Shown one piece after another: positions 1 to 11,827 of a DNA stretch of 64,000 nt (its first letter is position 1; the number at the start of each line of letters is the position of its first letter). The notes under the pieces are model-generated. The model worked only from the letters and a program-made list of their open reading frames with translations. It did no database searches and was not told where the DNA came from. A program made the position numbers and the translations under genes. This DNA is from Selaginella moellendorffii (taxonomy: Eukaryota; Streptophyta; Lycopodiopsida; Selaginellales; Selaginellaceae): positions 1,477,960 through 1,541,959 of the forward strand of contig NW_003314262.1 in NCBI RefSeq assembly GCF_000143415.4, given 5' to 3'.

Positions 1-1064
1 TTTCTTTTTCAATTTTCCAGCTTACCTCATCTATCCAACCAACACTTCTTTGGACTTAACTAAGTTCCCTTGCCAAGGTTCTTGCCTATGGTATTAACTC
101 CTACTTGAACTCCTACTTGGTTTCAGCTACTCACTACATGAGTTATGGAGTATTAGCCATCCATCCACAGATTCCCAAATCTCTCCCAATCCACCTCCCC
201 AGGTTAGACTAGACTTAAGGTTAAGCTACACTCCTCGCAGGCATAAGCATCCAAGCACACCAAGCCTCCAAATTTTTAACATCCCTTTGTACCACAAAAC
301 TTGATTATGGGACCCTCTAAATCCCAAGCCTTGGGTGCAACACTTGCTCCGGGATGCGGGGGGAAACATTGTGGCCTAGCAGCCCAATATGGGTACCTCT
401 ACTCCCCCACTTTCATCCCGAAGGGAAGGCCTAAGCCTCTAGGCAAGGTGAGGACCAATCAACTACATGGTACTCAAGTGAGGCACCACTCCACATGAGC
501 TGGGAGCACCACAATTGATTTCCCTTCCAGGAGTGAGAGTTGCTCTTGAGCACTTCCTAGGGTGGCCCCTCCAGCACCACCCAAGTCTATGCTCACTCCC
601 ACCTAAGGCCCCTCGGCCCCAATCTCAACCTCAAGTTAGTTTGGAAGCACCACTGGAGAGTTCCTTCAAGAATGGTTCCTAGACCTCACTATCCCTACTA
701 TACTTTGGAACCCCCTGCAACACACCTCCCCCCCCTTGGGAGACACACGCTTTGGGCTTTCACCCCTCGACCTGTATTAGTACTCGGACTTGGTCTCGGA
801 CTCGATCTCGGACTCAATCTCGGACCCAACCTCAGACTCGGTCTTGGACTCGGTCTCGGACTTGACCTTAGACCTGATCTCGGACTCAACCTCAGACTCA
901 ATCTTGGATCTCGGACTTTGTCTCGAATTCGGTCTCGAACTCGGTCTCGGAGTCGGTCTTGGACTCGATCTCAAACTCGGTCCCATCTGATGAACTCTTT
1001 ATCATTTCTGTCGTGCTTTCGGGGATCCTTTGCCTACGACACCTCAGAGAGTTAGTTCTTTACA
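1..1064 (-). repeat. LTR of Ty3/gypsy chromovirus (family 1), cut by window edge
   Basis: The reverse complement matches 51612-52947, the 5' LTR of the chromovirus, along its whole length. Shared landmarks are the block near 300-480, the low-complexity stretch at 775-990, and the terminal part at 1-110. Read on the minus strand it begins with TG at 1064 and runs off the window before its CA end, so the internal part of this element, if present, lies to the left. Aligned ends agree without gaps over the first 23 bases. Short open frames here are by-products of the repeats and are not genes. Confidence 0.85.
775..990. repeat. Degenerate 6/12-bp minisatellite inside the LTR
   Basis: The sequence is built of variants of a GACTCGGTCTCG-like 12-mer, itself two related 6-mers. 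The same tract occurs in inverse orientation in the other LTR at 51690-51955. The short period leaves several reading frames open, which explains the Ser/Asp/Leu/Arg-rich frames on both strands. Confidence 0.85.
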
Positions 1065-2651
1065 ATATACCGATCTCTTTGAATTTGACTTAAACATAGA
1101 AAGAAGTAGTGGGGAGACAAAAGTAATGGAAGTAGAGGTAGAAGTAGAAAGACAAAGAGGTATGGAAGTGAGGGGAATGGATAAAATATAAAGAAGTATG
1201 AGACAAGGGGGAGAAGCCTCAAAGTCACATTTGGTATGATTGCATTGCAACCAATCCATACTAAGGATGAGGTTAAAAGCTTAACTCAGCACTACTCACA
1301 ATGACTACAACCCAAGCTTGAAATTGCCTACACGCACAACTAGGTCTGCCTCATCTCGTGCACATGCATATGTATGGCTATTGCCATAAAGAATGAAAAC
1401 TAGCTCTACCGTATGACATAAGTGTAGATGGCAACGTATGGCAACAGGTTGAGTAATAGAAGATAAACTTGAACCTATATCAACTAACACAAAGAGAATA
1501 ATAGAAGACCTTTTATTATAAAAATGAACTTAGAAAGTAAATATTGGATGAATTAGTGCCAAATGAACCCCTTAATGATACTCCCGAAAGAAAAATAGAA
1601 GGGTCATTGACTTATTTATACAAGGTCTCTCTACTACTCACACAACTCCTTGTTTCCCGAAAGCATCTTAGTGTTTAGACTTTCCATTGCAGAACATTGT
1701 TGACACTAAAGTCTCTACCCAGGAAATAAAAGTTGCCACTCCAGAATACGCTTACAACGCCAATAAGTGTGACTAACTTCATCATATACCCAACAACAAC
1801 CACAACCATGTTCTCACCCTTGTTTTGGAACTCAGGCAACAGTAGCATCAATTTCCCATTTCCCACAAAAAGTGGAATTGAAGGATATGCAACAATAAGT
1901 GGAAGAGGTGACCAAATGAAAAGCATCGTCAAAAGTGGTTAGAGCAAGTATATACATAACTCCTACAAGATCTTAATAAATTGTTGGTCACAATATTCTC
2001 AATTTGATCTACTCTGACATATTTAGCTCCATATGAAGCAAAAGGCTTTAGAAATAAATGCCAAATTGCATTATGGACTCAAATGACCCTTGCCAAAGAC
2101 AATGCAATTGTTAAAAAACATCATCATAATCATTGGCATATTGAAATGCACATTTGATGACATCTAAGAGAATGCTCCAATCTGCACAAATGGTTATGCT
2201 TAAATCATTATCCCACTACAGTGTCATCCCTTGGAGACATATATGAACTTTTCATAAACACCAGACATCATCCCAATAGCAATCATTGTAAAGTGATCAA
2301 ATCAATAGTACATATCATTCTTAAAATTCTTATGGAAGAACTCTGGCCAAACACGAGGATTGACAGCAAGAGCAATAAGAACTATACCATGTGTTGTGAA
2401 TATTGCCATCAATTGAGTTTAGTTATTCAATTATAATCACATAGCATTAAACAATTGCATTAATTGCTACTCCAAAGTCAAAAGAGGAGAAGACTACTAC
2501 TCTGTTATGAAGATGAATGAAAAAAAAAGAGCAAAAGAAAAGAAATGGAAAAGACTAAAAGAAAAAGGAGATCTAAACGATGCAAAAGTTAAATTTAAAC
2601 TAAAATCCCAAATCTAAGCACTCTTTAGAAACAATCAAAATTGCCCCTCAC
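1065..2651 (-). mobile_element. Family 2 gypsy retroelement remnant (gag and protease region), reverse strand
   Basis: On the minus strand this matches the gag/protease part of the element at 45534-50375. Recognisable blocks are the protease region at about 1230-1500 (compare 46890-47180) and the gag region at about 1675-2450 (compare 45960-46700). Many stops and indels make it non-coding. At 1065-1091 a short piece (the start of the RT-proximal region, compare 47375-47405) is in the opposite orientation, so the junction with the neighbouring LTR is rearranged. Confidence 0.75.
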
Positions 2652-2900
2652 TTTTATCAATGTGAGTGTATGGAATATTGAAATGAAATATAGAAATGTA
2701 TATATTAATTAACCCAAAAACTTCTATATAAGAGTGACTTTTATCAATGTGAGTGTATAGAATATTGAAATGAAATATAGAAATGTATATATTAATTAAC
2801 CCAAAAACTTATATATAAGAGTGAGTGGTCTAGATTAAAACCAATTTGACAGCTACCAAAATCCCATTACATTAATATTAATATATAATATTATACCCGT
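2652..2900 (-). repeat. Family 2 LTR-related end with an 87-bp tandem duplication
   Basis: The minus strand resembles the family 2 LTR (45534-45697), including the region around the TATATAA / AATTAATATA blocks. A unit of about 87 bp at 2652-2738 is repeated almost exactly at 2739-2825. This would be the 5' LTR of the reverse-strand remnant. 2901-3005 is AT-rich and shows nothing else. Confidence 0.6.
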
Positions 2901-3005
2901 ACACTTGGACTTCACACCTCCAATTTAAATATATTATTGTTTTCTCTTTTCACTTAAAATGAATCATTTAAATCTTATACTAACAATTATGTTTCTCACT
3001 CTTCT

Positions 3006-4392
3006 TTAAACACAAGCCAAGTATCCCGCCAAGTCGCGAACACTGCAAATCCTGCCCGTCACCTCGGGCACGAACCGAGCAGCACAGTAGGGGCACGACA
3101 CCAACCTGCTGCCCGCGTAGATTGCCGTAAATGTCACCCCACACAGTGGGTTCCTAGAGAAGCTGCAGCCAAGGCGATGCTGGTCTGGTTTGGATCCTCG
3201 TGAGCTGCGCTGCCGTGGCGAAATTCCTGCACCGATACGTGGCCGACATAAGCCATGTGAAGGCTGGATATCGCAGTGCGTGAAGTAAGCCGCGAGCTCG
3301 GCCTGGCGGACAGGCTCGTCTCTGAGATCCTTGCACTTGAGCTCCATCTTGAGCGCCAGGACGTACTCCTTGCTCTTGCCGATCAGGTCGTCCACCTCTT
3401 TGCAGCTGTCCACGATGATCACCAGGACGGTGTGGAGGATGGCGAGGAAGACTTCAGTGAATTTGCCTTCGACGTTTGGAGGTCAGCCTCCAGTGAAGGC
3501 CCCGAGCGAGCTCTGGCTCGCGCGGTGGAGGTCGCAAAACGCCGGTTGCAGCGGCGCGAAGTTTTTGATCCCGAGTTGCGGAGTGAGGAGGCGCATTGCA
3601 CTGTCGAAGGCTCCAGCGGTGACGTGATCGGCAGCCAAGGAGGAGCTTTGCGTCCAGAGTTGAGTGACCAGAGCCCCTGGAGTTACACCAGCGAAGTTCC
3701 AGGTCTTCCAGCTCCCAGCCTCCCTCCTCTTCGCCTTCCTCGGCTCCGGCTCCGGCCCTTTGACCCCCCTCGACCTGTTCCACTTCGACTCTCCGCCTGG
3801 TCTGGGACAGCAACTGTCAGCTGCTCTTCATAGAACCAATGCAAGCGTTTAGAAACTAGACAGCATGACAAAAAAGAAGTTCACATACTCCACAGCTGAA
3901 CTTGTCGATCGTCAGCGCCAGAGACAACGAGTGGCAAGCTTGGATGGAAAGCAGCCCAGTTTACACCCTTGTCATGTCCCATACTTGATGACCGCATCAA
4001 AGATCGGTGTGAGCCTCGGCTGGAGAGACCGTCAGAGAGCTGATATCTCACAAACGACCAGTCTTCTGATGCAGCGATGCAGGGACCTCCAGTTCCAAGT
4101 CCTGATGGTTTGATCGTCTCTAGCACCCTGATGGAACTGGTATAATCCCCAGCAGCACCCTTGTAGTTCCAGACCTTTCAATCTTGTAGTAAGATCAATC
4201 GAAATATCGATCAAAGATGAGAATGCTGGTTCGTGACTTACCTCCCGAGACGAAAAGAGGCTGACACCGGTGAAAATGGACGCCGTGACCCATCGTGCTC
4301 GTCGAAGCGATCTATGAGAGATCCGGCCGGTGTGGAGACTGGCCAAGATCCATGGGCGCTTGGGATGGAAGCTCAGATCGAAGCGTCAGCAT
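3006..4392 (-). pseudogene. Coatomer alpha subunit (alpha-COP) pseudogene
   Basis: Alpha-COP is the largest COPI coat subunit, with N-terminal WD40 blades and a C-terminal domain that binds epsilon-COP. On the minus strand an ATG at 4392 leads into SFHPKRPWILASLHTG (first WD40 blade). Later come [10 protein letters not shown] and [13 protein letters not shown] blades (about 4200-3890), then a GGWELEDLEL acidic linker (about 3720), then the C-terminal domain with ELAAYFTHCDIQ and a SCPYCAARFVP motif ending at 3006. Family members are about 1,200 residues; only about a third remains. Most of the propeller and the middle are deleted, the first codons are missing, and several frameshifts occur (for example near 3250 and 4230). 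A functional parent gene is expected elsewhere. Confidence 0.85.
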
Positions 4393-4580
4393 CTTGGATC
4401 TAACCTGAAAGGACAAATCGCTCCCCCGATCGGAGCTCGGGGATGCCGCGGGAGAAAACACACACAAATGGCGCATTAGGGTTAGCATCCAGCCGCTGGT
4501 TTCTAGAGCAATCGGACGGTCAAAGATCCGCGCTATGGCGCGTTGTGAATATTCGGATTCCCGGAGAATTTTCTATGTGA

Positions 4581-5841
4581 TCACCTATGGACGAATCTCT
4601 CGTTGCCCTCGGCGTCAATCACAATCTCGAAGAGCTCCGACTCGGCCTCGGAGGGAGTGGGCCTGCGAAGGTCTTGCGACAGCGCCGGCGACGCGATTGA
4701 TCCCTCCAAGCGCTGGCTAAACAATTCGCCACTGTCGTACTGGATCGCCATTCGATTGGCGCCTCGATCGGGGTAGGGCCTGTGATTTCCAGGATCCGCA
4801 GTCCTCCTTGCGTTCTCGGGCAGGAATTCGAAGGCGCTCTGGCCGAGATTTACGATCGCCGTGGCGTCAAAGTTACAGAGGAACGCCGCGTGAAGAGGGC
4901 TGCCGAATTCCTCCGCCCTGGAGCAGTCGGCCTGGCAGGTCATCTCGCCATTGAGCGTGAAGAACACAATTCGCGCGGCGGGGTTGAATCCACAGCCCAC
5001 CGTCGTGTCGCCGCGAGCTGGAATCCATGGCTTTCGCTTGAACCTCTCGTCTGTGTAGAGAGCTCCTGGAAGAACCCTAAAATCTCGTGAGCAAGTACAG
5101 CAATCAATACGCTTTTCTCCTACCGTTTAGAAGGATCTGACCATTGGAGTAGTAGCCGATCGATCCGCGATCGCCAAAAGAAGAGCCTCTGACGAGTCCG
5201 ATCGCTACAATCTGCTCGATTTCGGCGGTGGAATCCCCAGAATTTTGCCTCGCATTCTTGTCAAGATCATGGTCTTTCGCTCCAAGAACTGTGATCTCGA
5301 AGTAGGATTCTTGCGGGTAGGAGTAGATTCCCAGGAAGGGGCCAGGGAGCGGCAGCGCAGATTTGAAGAACTGCGCGCTCCCGGTGGATGAAATCTCCGC
5401 GATGGGAATCCCCGGATTGGATCGAAGAATTTGCATCAGCTCGGTCCCTGGCCCGACCTCCCACCTTGTCTCCGCGTGAAATCCCTGCTTCCGATGATGG
5501 GGACGATGATCCATCCCATGATCCACCTGGGAGAGGGCAAATGCCGCCCATCCATTCTCGAGCGCCTCGGACATGAGCGCCGGGTAGTCTTTCCAGTTGA
5601 ATCCAGCGATCTTGATCGAGTTCCAGCTCTGATTCCGCGCTCTGCCGTTGACACCGCTGCTGCTGTTACCCTGATCGTGCCGCAGGTATGGAGGATTTGG
5701 ACTCTGCCGGTGCCGCCGCTGCTGATCATCGTCCCGGCCGCGGTTTTTCCGAGCCACGCAGATCCTGATGACGAGGAGTAGGAGCAAGCACGCGACGACG
5801 AGCGCGATGCCGGCAATCAGCTCCAGCCCCCAGTTTGCCAT
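4581..5841 (-). CDS. SPRY-domain membrane protein
   Basis: Two exons, 5841-5124 and 5065-4581, join in frame to give about 400 residues. The donor is GTAGGA and the acceptor TTCCAG. Residues about 8-28 form one hydrophobic membrane segment followed by a basic stretch, so a type I/III single-pass protein with a cytosolic SPRY domain is likely. The SPRY domain spans about residues 100-320: a GFNWKDYPAL region, then GIYSYPQESYFEI, GSIGYYSNGQI, and after the intron TTVGCGFNPAARIVFFTLNG. The last is the typical G-CG-N-----FFT-NG signature. SPRY domains are protein-interaction folds; plants have several such membrane-anchored members without a firm function. The intron falls inside the SPRY core. 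Confidence 0.85.
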
Positions 5842-6504
5842 CGCGAATTATCGATCATCTGGCCAGGAGAGGAAGATCGTGTCGAAGCTCTCGTGTTCTT
5901 GCTTGCTGCTGTTCTTCCTGGCTGTGGCGGTGGCGATGGAGGCGATGGATTCTTCCATCCACCGAGAAAAGAGGAAGGGAGGTTAAAGAAAACAAATTGG
6001 GCAAAGACACTGTCCAAATTCAACTCTACCGACTCGGCCAGCGGGCTTCGCCGAAGAGAAGATTGGGGAGTTCTTTCAAGTTTCCAGCCAACCCCAATCT
6101 AGCAGCGCGAATTTTAGCCGAGCGCACGCGATTAGGATGAGTGATCCAAGCGTGATGTTTGTCGTTGTCACGATTTTTGTCTTTCCAGTGCTTTCATTTG
6201 GTGGAAAAAGAACTCCGGAGTGGAACGGGAAAGCGCATTGAATTCTTAAACTAGAATATTCTAAACAGTGTACCCGAATATGCCCATCGCAGACTTTAAC
6301 TGAAAGGTTACAGGTATGGCTTTTCCTGTGTGTATTAAATTCTCTGTACAAGCAGACACTAGCACTTTGGTTTGGGTATGCTTCGTCCCAAACAAGCATT
6401 GGGAGTAAAGAATCATAGACCCCAGAGAGAATGGAATGGAAGGAAAGAGAAAAAGGATAATAGATACCTGCAATCGATTGATCGATCCACTGTGGCTCGA
6501 TCGA
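5842..6504. other. Intergenic: SPRY gene promoter and BAG gene 3' flank
   Basis: This stretch holds the upstream region of the SPRY gene and the downstream region of the BAG gene, which are on the same strand. I see no further gene, RNA or repeat. Short open frames here lack family resemblance. Confidence 0.5.
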
Positions 6505-7523
6505 TTAATCGAATTTTTCCCAGTCGGTGGTGATGTTTGGAGTGCCTTGCGGTGGAGGAGCAGTGAGGCTGCCAACGCCGCTATCGAAAGTTTCCCATTT
6601 CGTGGTCACAACGCTGTTCCTGGAGGCCAGAGGATGTGGGATTGAGTTCTTGGTCTTGAGGTTGTCGAGGAAATCGACGTAGTTCTGGACCCTTTTCACC
6701 TGGAGTTTCGAGAGGCGATGAGAATGGATCGAGAGATGGAAGATCAAAACTCGTACCTGTATTCGCCTTTGGACTTTGGCCTCGCCATCGGCTTCGATCG
6801 CATCCAGCTTGAGCAGCTGCCGCATCATAAGCTCCGTGAGCTTGTCGAGATCTCTCTCCGGGACATTATGAGCGCTCTGAACGGCTGCTTCCAGAGCAGG
6901 GATCTGCGAAGCAATCGAAGAATCAGTAGCAGAAAAAAGAAGGAACTTTGGTACCTGTTCGGCGAGCTTGTCAGTCTCGGATCCCACTTCCGCCACGGCC
7001 CTGCAAGCCCGCTCCATTTTCTCGTTGCTCCTCATCTCCTCCAGCCTCCTCTCGCGGCTGGCCGGGTCCTCGACAAGGATGATCTTTGCCTTGTCTTTCA
7101 CACCAGCCAAATGGAGGTACTCGACATCATCCTTTTCCTTGCCTCTGAAGAGAAGCCTCTGTTCATGCGGCTGGAGGCCCGTCTCTACTGCTACCAGCTT
7201 CTTCAATTCGCCTGTTCCATCCAGGACCAAAGAAAAGAAAAATAAAAAAAAACTAGAAATCTCATGGAAATCTCCTCCCCCTCTCTGTCGATCGATCGAT
7301 CGATTTCTATCCTCTTACCGAATGATGCTTGCGCCGGAACGCTGATCTCATGCGCCTGGAGGCCATGGGAGACCCGGATCTTGATCAAAGGCCCTGCTGG
7401 AGTGGAATCGCCATTCTCTCCCTCGCCGGATTGGCGCTTCTGGACGAGCATCCCTCCCGGTCGCAGCTCCCAGGAGATGAGATCGCCAGGATCGCCGGCA
7501 TTCTCCGTCTTGGAGCCGATCAT
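6505..7523 (-). CDS. BAG-family co-chaperone (ubiquitin-like + BAG)
   Basis: BAG proteins bind the Hsp70 ATPase domain and promote nucleotide exchange. Four exons (7523-7319, 7211-6955, 6903-6757, 6699-6505) join in frame to about 267 residues. After an N-terminal segment WELRPGGMLVQKR, typical of plant BAG1-4, comes a ubiquitin-like domain (about residues 45-115) with ASFGELKKLVAVETGL across the first junction and HEQRLLFRGKEK. The BAG domain follows (about 130-215, helices containing VPERDLDKLTELMMRQLLKLD). The C-terminus carries TTKWETFD and TTDWEKFD, a conserved short motif of this subgroup. The ATG at 7523 fits the family N-terminus; an in-frame ATG 24 nt upstream is possible. It is divergent with the RTEL1 gene, only 170 bp away. 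Confidence 0.92.
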
Positions 7524-7693
7524 GACTGATAGATAGATTGCAATCAAACCCTAGAAGAATGAGCCACAGTAAAACCCTGGTACGGTAGAGCTATCCAAAA
7601 TCTCTCATAAATATGGCCAATGGATTTTTCCCTCTCTTTTCTCTTGAAAAGCCCTAAGAATGTAGCTCTTGGCTAGGGTTCTTCGTTCGCAGA
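7524..7693. promoter_or_regulatory. Short bidirectional promoter between BAG and RTEL1
   Basis: Only 170 bp separate the start codons of two divergent genes. The spacer contains AT-rich blocks (a CATAAATATGG stretch near 7605) and an AACCCTAG/CTAGGGTT telo-box-like motif on each side (about 7545 and 7672). Assignment as shared promoter is inferred from spacing. Confidence 0.5.
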
Positions 7694-10600
7694 ATGCCGA
7701 GCTACAAGCTCAAGGGCGTTGACGTGCGCTTCCCCTACGATGCCTACGATTGCCAGCTCGTGTACATGGAATCTGTGATAGCGGCGCTCCAGAAGGTAAG
7801 CTCCAGAAGATCGATTGACCGAAATATGTCTCGAATCTCACAGGGGCAAAATGCGCTTCTGGAGAGCCCGACAGGGACTGGAAAGACTCTGTGCTTGCTC
7901 TGTGCGACACTGGCTTGGCGGGAGAGTCTCGCTCCGCCGGATCGGGGGAGGAGGATGAGCGCCAGTAGTCAATCCAGTGATCTCGATCCCACTTCCTCGC
8001 AGGAGGCAAACAAGCTTCCTACGGTAATCTACGCTTCTCGAACGCACAGCCAGCTCCAGCAAGTCATTCACGAGCTCAAGGCGACGTCATACAGGTTTGA
8101 TTGATCTCGATAAAACTTTGGGAGCTTATATTCTTTGATGAACTGTAGGCCGAAGATGGTGGCTCTTGGATCGAGAGAGCAGCTATGCATTGAGAAAGAT
8201 GTGCAAAAATTGCGGGGGAGAGCTCAGAATAATGCTTGTCGTACCTCGTGCAAAGCCCGCAAGTGTTACCACCACACTCGTGTCAATGGTATTTTCCGTT
8301 TCATTCCGCAATTTTGCTCTGATATCTCTTGTTCCAGAATACCTCAAAAACAATCCGGAACTCGGGAACGAACCGATTGATATAGAAGATTTAGTTCGAA
8401 TTGGCAGAACCCATGGTCCGTAAGTGCCAATCTATCTTATGTCTTAAACGTTATGATTAAATATTTGTTGCAGATGCCCGTATTTCCTCTCTCGAGAGCT
8501 TCACGGTTCAGTAGACATGATCTTTGTTCCTTACAACTATCTCATCGACAAGGAAAACCGAAAATCGCTAACCGGAATCCGTTGGGAGAATTCTGTCATA
8601 ATATTTGACGAGGCTCACAATCTGGTATGTCCTTCGTCATGGTTCTTATCGGAAATGCTCATCTGAATTTCTTAGGAAGGTGTTTGTGCTGATGCAGCAT
8701 CTTTTGACCTTCCGACGACTACATTATCGGCATGCATCTCCGAGGCTGGCCAATGCGTTGAGCTGGCAACACTTCAGCGAAGTATCAGCAATAATGCAGA
8801 CAAGTCTGGTGATTCTGAAAACTTCGCTCTATTGAAAGGTGGTGTAGATATTGATATGTAAAGAAGCTAACTTTTGCGTCTACAGCTTTGTTGTTGGAGC
8901 TGAGCAAAAAAATTGACGACATCTCTTTTGATTCGGAAGAGCTAGGTTTCACACGACCAGGATCTTACATTTATGACTTCTTGTCGGAGCTGAAAATTAC
9001 CTGGGAAACCTCTACAATGCTAACAGATACAATTGATTCTGCTATCAGTCTCCTACAAGAAGGTGCTTGCTTCTCAAGAATTTGACATTTTAACTTTTTC
9101 TTGTAGATTCTAGCGCGCCTTCGGGAAAGCCAAAAACATCAACTTGCAAGCTTGAGTTGTTACGAGATGCGTTCCGCACTATATTCAGGGGAAAGGACTC
9201 AACTCATGCTACCTGTTACCGTGTAAGCGTTTTCAAAGTCTGTTTAGAGTAACTTTTATTAACTGGCGAATGCTAGGTACATGTACAAAACTCTTACAGA
9301 AGAGCCGAGGACAAGGGATTGAGCAAAGGTTTGTTTGTGTAATCGTTCTGTATAAACTTTGTGTAATATCTATCCTGCTCAGGCGACAAAAAATCACGAA
9401 CTTTTAGCTGGTGGTGTTTCAATCCCGGAATAGCCATGGAAGAGTTTTCAAAATTGGGAGTTCGAACAATTGTATTAACATCTGGAACGTTGTCCCCGCT
9501 TGAGTCGTTTGCCATCGAATTAAAACTGTACGTATATTTTGGTCACGTTCTTGATTGAGTTTTTATTTTTACTATGCAGACCATTCGACGTCCGGCTGGA
9601 AAATCCTCATGTGATAGGAGCGAACCAGATATGGGTTGGCGTGGTATCCTCTGGGCCTTCCGGACGGGCTTTAAATTCATCTTATCGAACTCGGGACTCT
9701 CCGGAGTATAAAAACGATCTTGGGAATACAATTGGTAACGACAACTTTTTCTTTTTTTTAACTCTCATTCTATCTATTGATTCTAGTAAATTTCGCGCGA
9801 ATTGTTCCCAATGGTCTACTTGTATTTTTTCCTTCCTACTATTTATTGAACTCATGTGTTGATTCATGGCAAACTCCGGTTAGTAACAATCTCGAGTGAG
9901 CAATTCGACTAAGTTATCGGTCACAGAATCAAGTAAATGGACACACGTTATGGGAGAGGATTTGCAAGCATAAGCAACCGGTTGTTGAGCCAAAGGAGTC
10001 GGCATTATTCAATCAAGCACACGAGGTGATTACTTTGGATTGCCATGTCCTCAAATTCAGTGTCTATGTTTCAAGGATTTTCTGGCGAAAGTAAAGGATT
10101 CAACAGGTACAGGAGCTGTGTTTTTTGCCGTTTGTCGAGGAAAGGTTGGGCCTTGCGTCTTCGTATTTTTCTTCTACGATTTTCGATCGTCCTCGTGTTT
10201 AGTCTATTGCCGTTTTCAGGTTAGCGAAGGTTTAGATTTTGCGGATGAAACAGGACGCGCGGTTATTGTTACAGGAATGCCTTTTGCAATGAAGACTGAT
10301 CCGAAAGTGAGTCCTTACAAATCAGTAACATTGAAAATAGACTTTTCCCTTTTAGGTGCGTTTGAAGAGACAGTATCTAGACGAGGAAGGACGACGAACA
10401 AAAACCAGCACCCGTAAGGTACTTGAGATGCTACAAAATCACCTGTAGTAACAAAACCTTTCCAGGTTCTGACTGGAGAGGATTGGTATGTACAACAGGC
10501 TTCACGAGCCGTCAATCAGGCTGTAGGACGGGTTATACGACACAAGAACGATTATGGTGCAATCATTCTCTGTGACGAAAGGTAGCTTGCAAAGCTTCTT

Positions 10601-11756
10601 TTAGTTGCTTTACGTTTGGCAAGTCAGGTTTGCCCAGGCTGGTGCACAAAGTCAACTGTCACTGTGGCTCAGACCCCACGTCAAGGTTTGTAAAACGTTA
10701 TAATTTTCTTGCATATTCACAGAAACATGCAGCTATATTCGAAGTTCGGGGATGCTGCTTTTACATTGACTAGATTTTTCAAGGACAAAAAGCCACAACC
10801 ACGGACAATGTCTAAAGTTCAGCAAAACACGTCAAGCTTGCCTGATTTGCCGTGTTTGAACAAAGTTCATCCATTACAAAGTGAACCAAGACAGTCAGCT
10901 GTAACGACATTCATTGCATCAGCTGGTAAGAAAACATTTCTTTTGCAAAATTCATTGTTTTTGTTACGCAGTTGCGGTACACGAAAATGTTTTCCTGGAG
11001 CGTAAAACTATTGATCCCCTAGTACGTAACATAGTTCCATGTTCCTCTATATCAAAAGAAGTTTGTTTTCACAGAGTAAGATCTTTGGGGCCTCTACAAA
11101 TGAACAGCAGCCACTGTCTGTGGTGCTTGCCGCGAAACGAAATCAGCAGCTTTGCAGTGCGGCAATCAAGCCTGCCAATCGCGCGTTTGGAAGTCGTCCC
11201 GAGCTCGTCAAAAACGCTATTAGCGTCTCAAAACAGCGAGGTTCTGATGAAGGTACCGATCGTGTGTCTTCGCCAATAGAAGCTTGCGAGGCCGGCACGG
11301 TCGGTACTTCCGCTTTCAAAACTGCTGGAAATTACATTCAAGAGGTAAGCTTTCTTAAGCTATTTAGTGAGGAGAGTTTTAACACTATGCCAGGTGAAAG
11401 CTCGTCTCACTAGCCCCGAGTATGAGCGCTTTCTGGCGTGCATGAAAAGCTTCAAAGACGGGACAACGAAGGTAGAAGATGTCTTCACTACAATGTCCGG
11501 CATATTTGCGGCTCCCGAGCGCCGTTATCTTCTTGAGAGGTTCGCTGCTCTTTATTCCATTTTCAGACTTATCACTATTTTGCAGGTTTGGTTGCTTTCT
11601 ACCCAGTCGATATCAGAAAAACTTTGATGAATACATGAGTGCAAATTCAGGTAACGCTTTTTTTATCGAAAGGGAGGCTGATGCGTTTATGCAGGTGATT
11701 GTAAGGAATGCTACTCTGGCTTTCCCTTGGGAAGTCGGAAGAGGCAAAAACCATAG
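7694..11756 (+). CDS. RTEL1: RTEL1-type Fe-S DNA helicase
   Basis: RTEL1 is an XPD-family 5'-3' helicase that unwinds T-loops, D-loops and G-quadruplexes, protecting telomeres and limiting recombination. Many short exons start 7694-7795, 7844-8094, 8149-8288, 8338-8419, 8474-8624, 8676-8838. Signatures in order: Q-motif region [13 protein letters not shown]; Walker [15 protein letters not shown] (exon 2); motif Ia [12 protein letters not shown]; the four Fe-S cysteines ([16 protein letters not shown]); DEAH box IIFDEAHN; motif IV-VI region with [24 protein letters not shown] and QAVGRVIRH. The 3' exons encode a harmonin-N-like domain ([25 protein letters not shown]), as in plant and animal RTEL1. 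The stop is TAG at 11754-11756, after a Cys-rich tail (DCKECYSGF). The tail is shorter than expected for two harmonin domains; a second block lies beyond the SSADH gene. Confidence 0.93.
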
Positions 11757-11827
11757 CTGATGTATATACCGTACTATGTTTATGTACGGGCGTCTAATAT
11801 ATACCTTTCAGCCCTATAGCTAAATCG

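Noticed and set aside
672..1055. Long Leu/Gly- and Ser/Arg-rich open frames on both strands
   Set aside because: They follow from the 6/12-bp minisatellite in the LTR, which lacks stops in several frames, and are not genes.
3276..3833. Plus-strand 185-residue open frame
   Set aside because: It is the antisense of the alpha-COP pseudogene, which shows clear conserved motifs on the minus strand.
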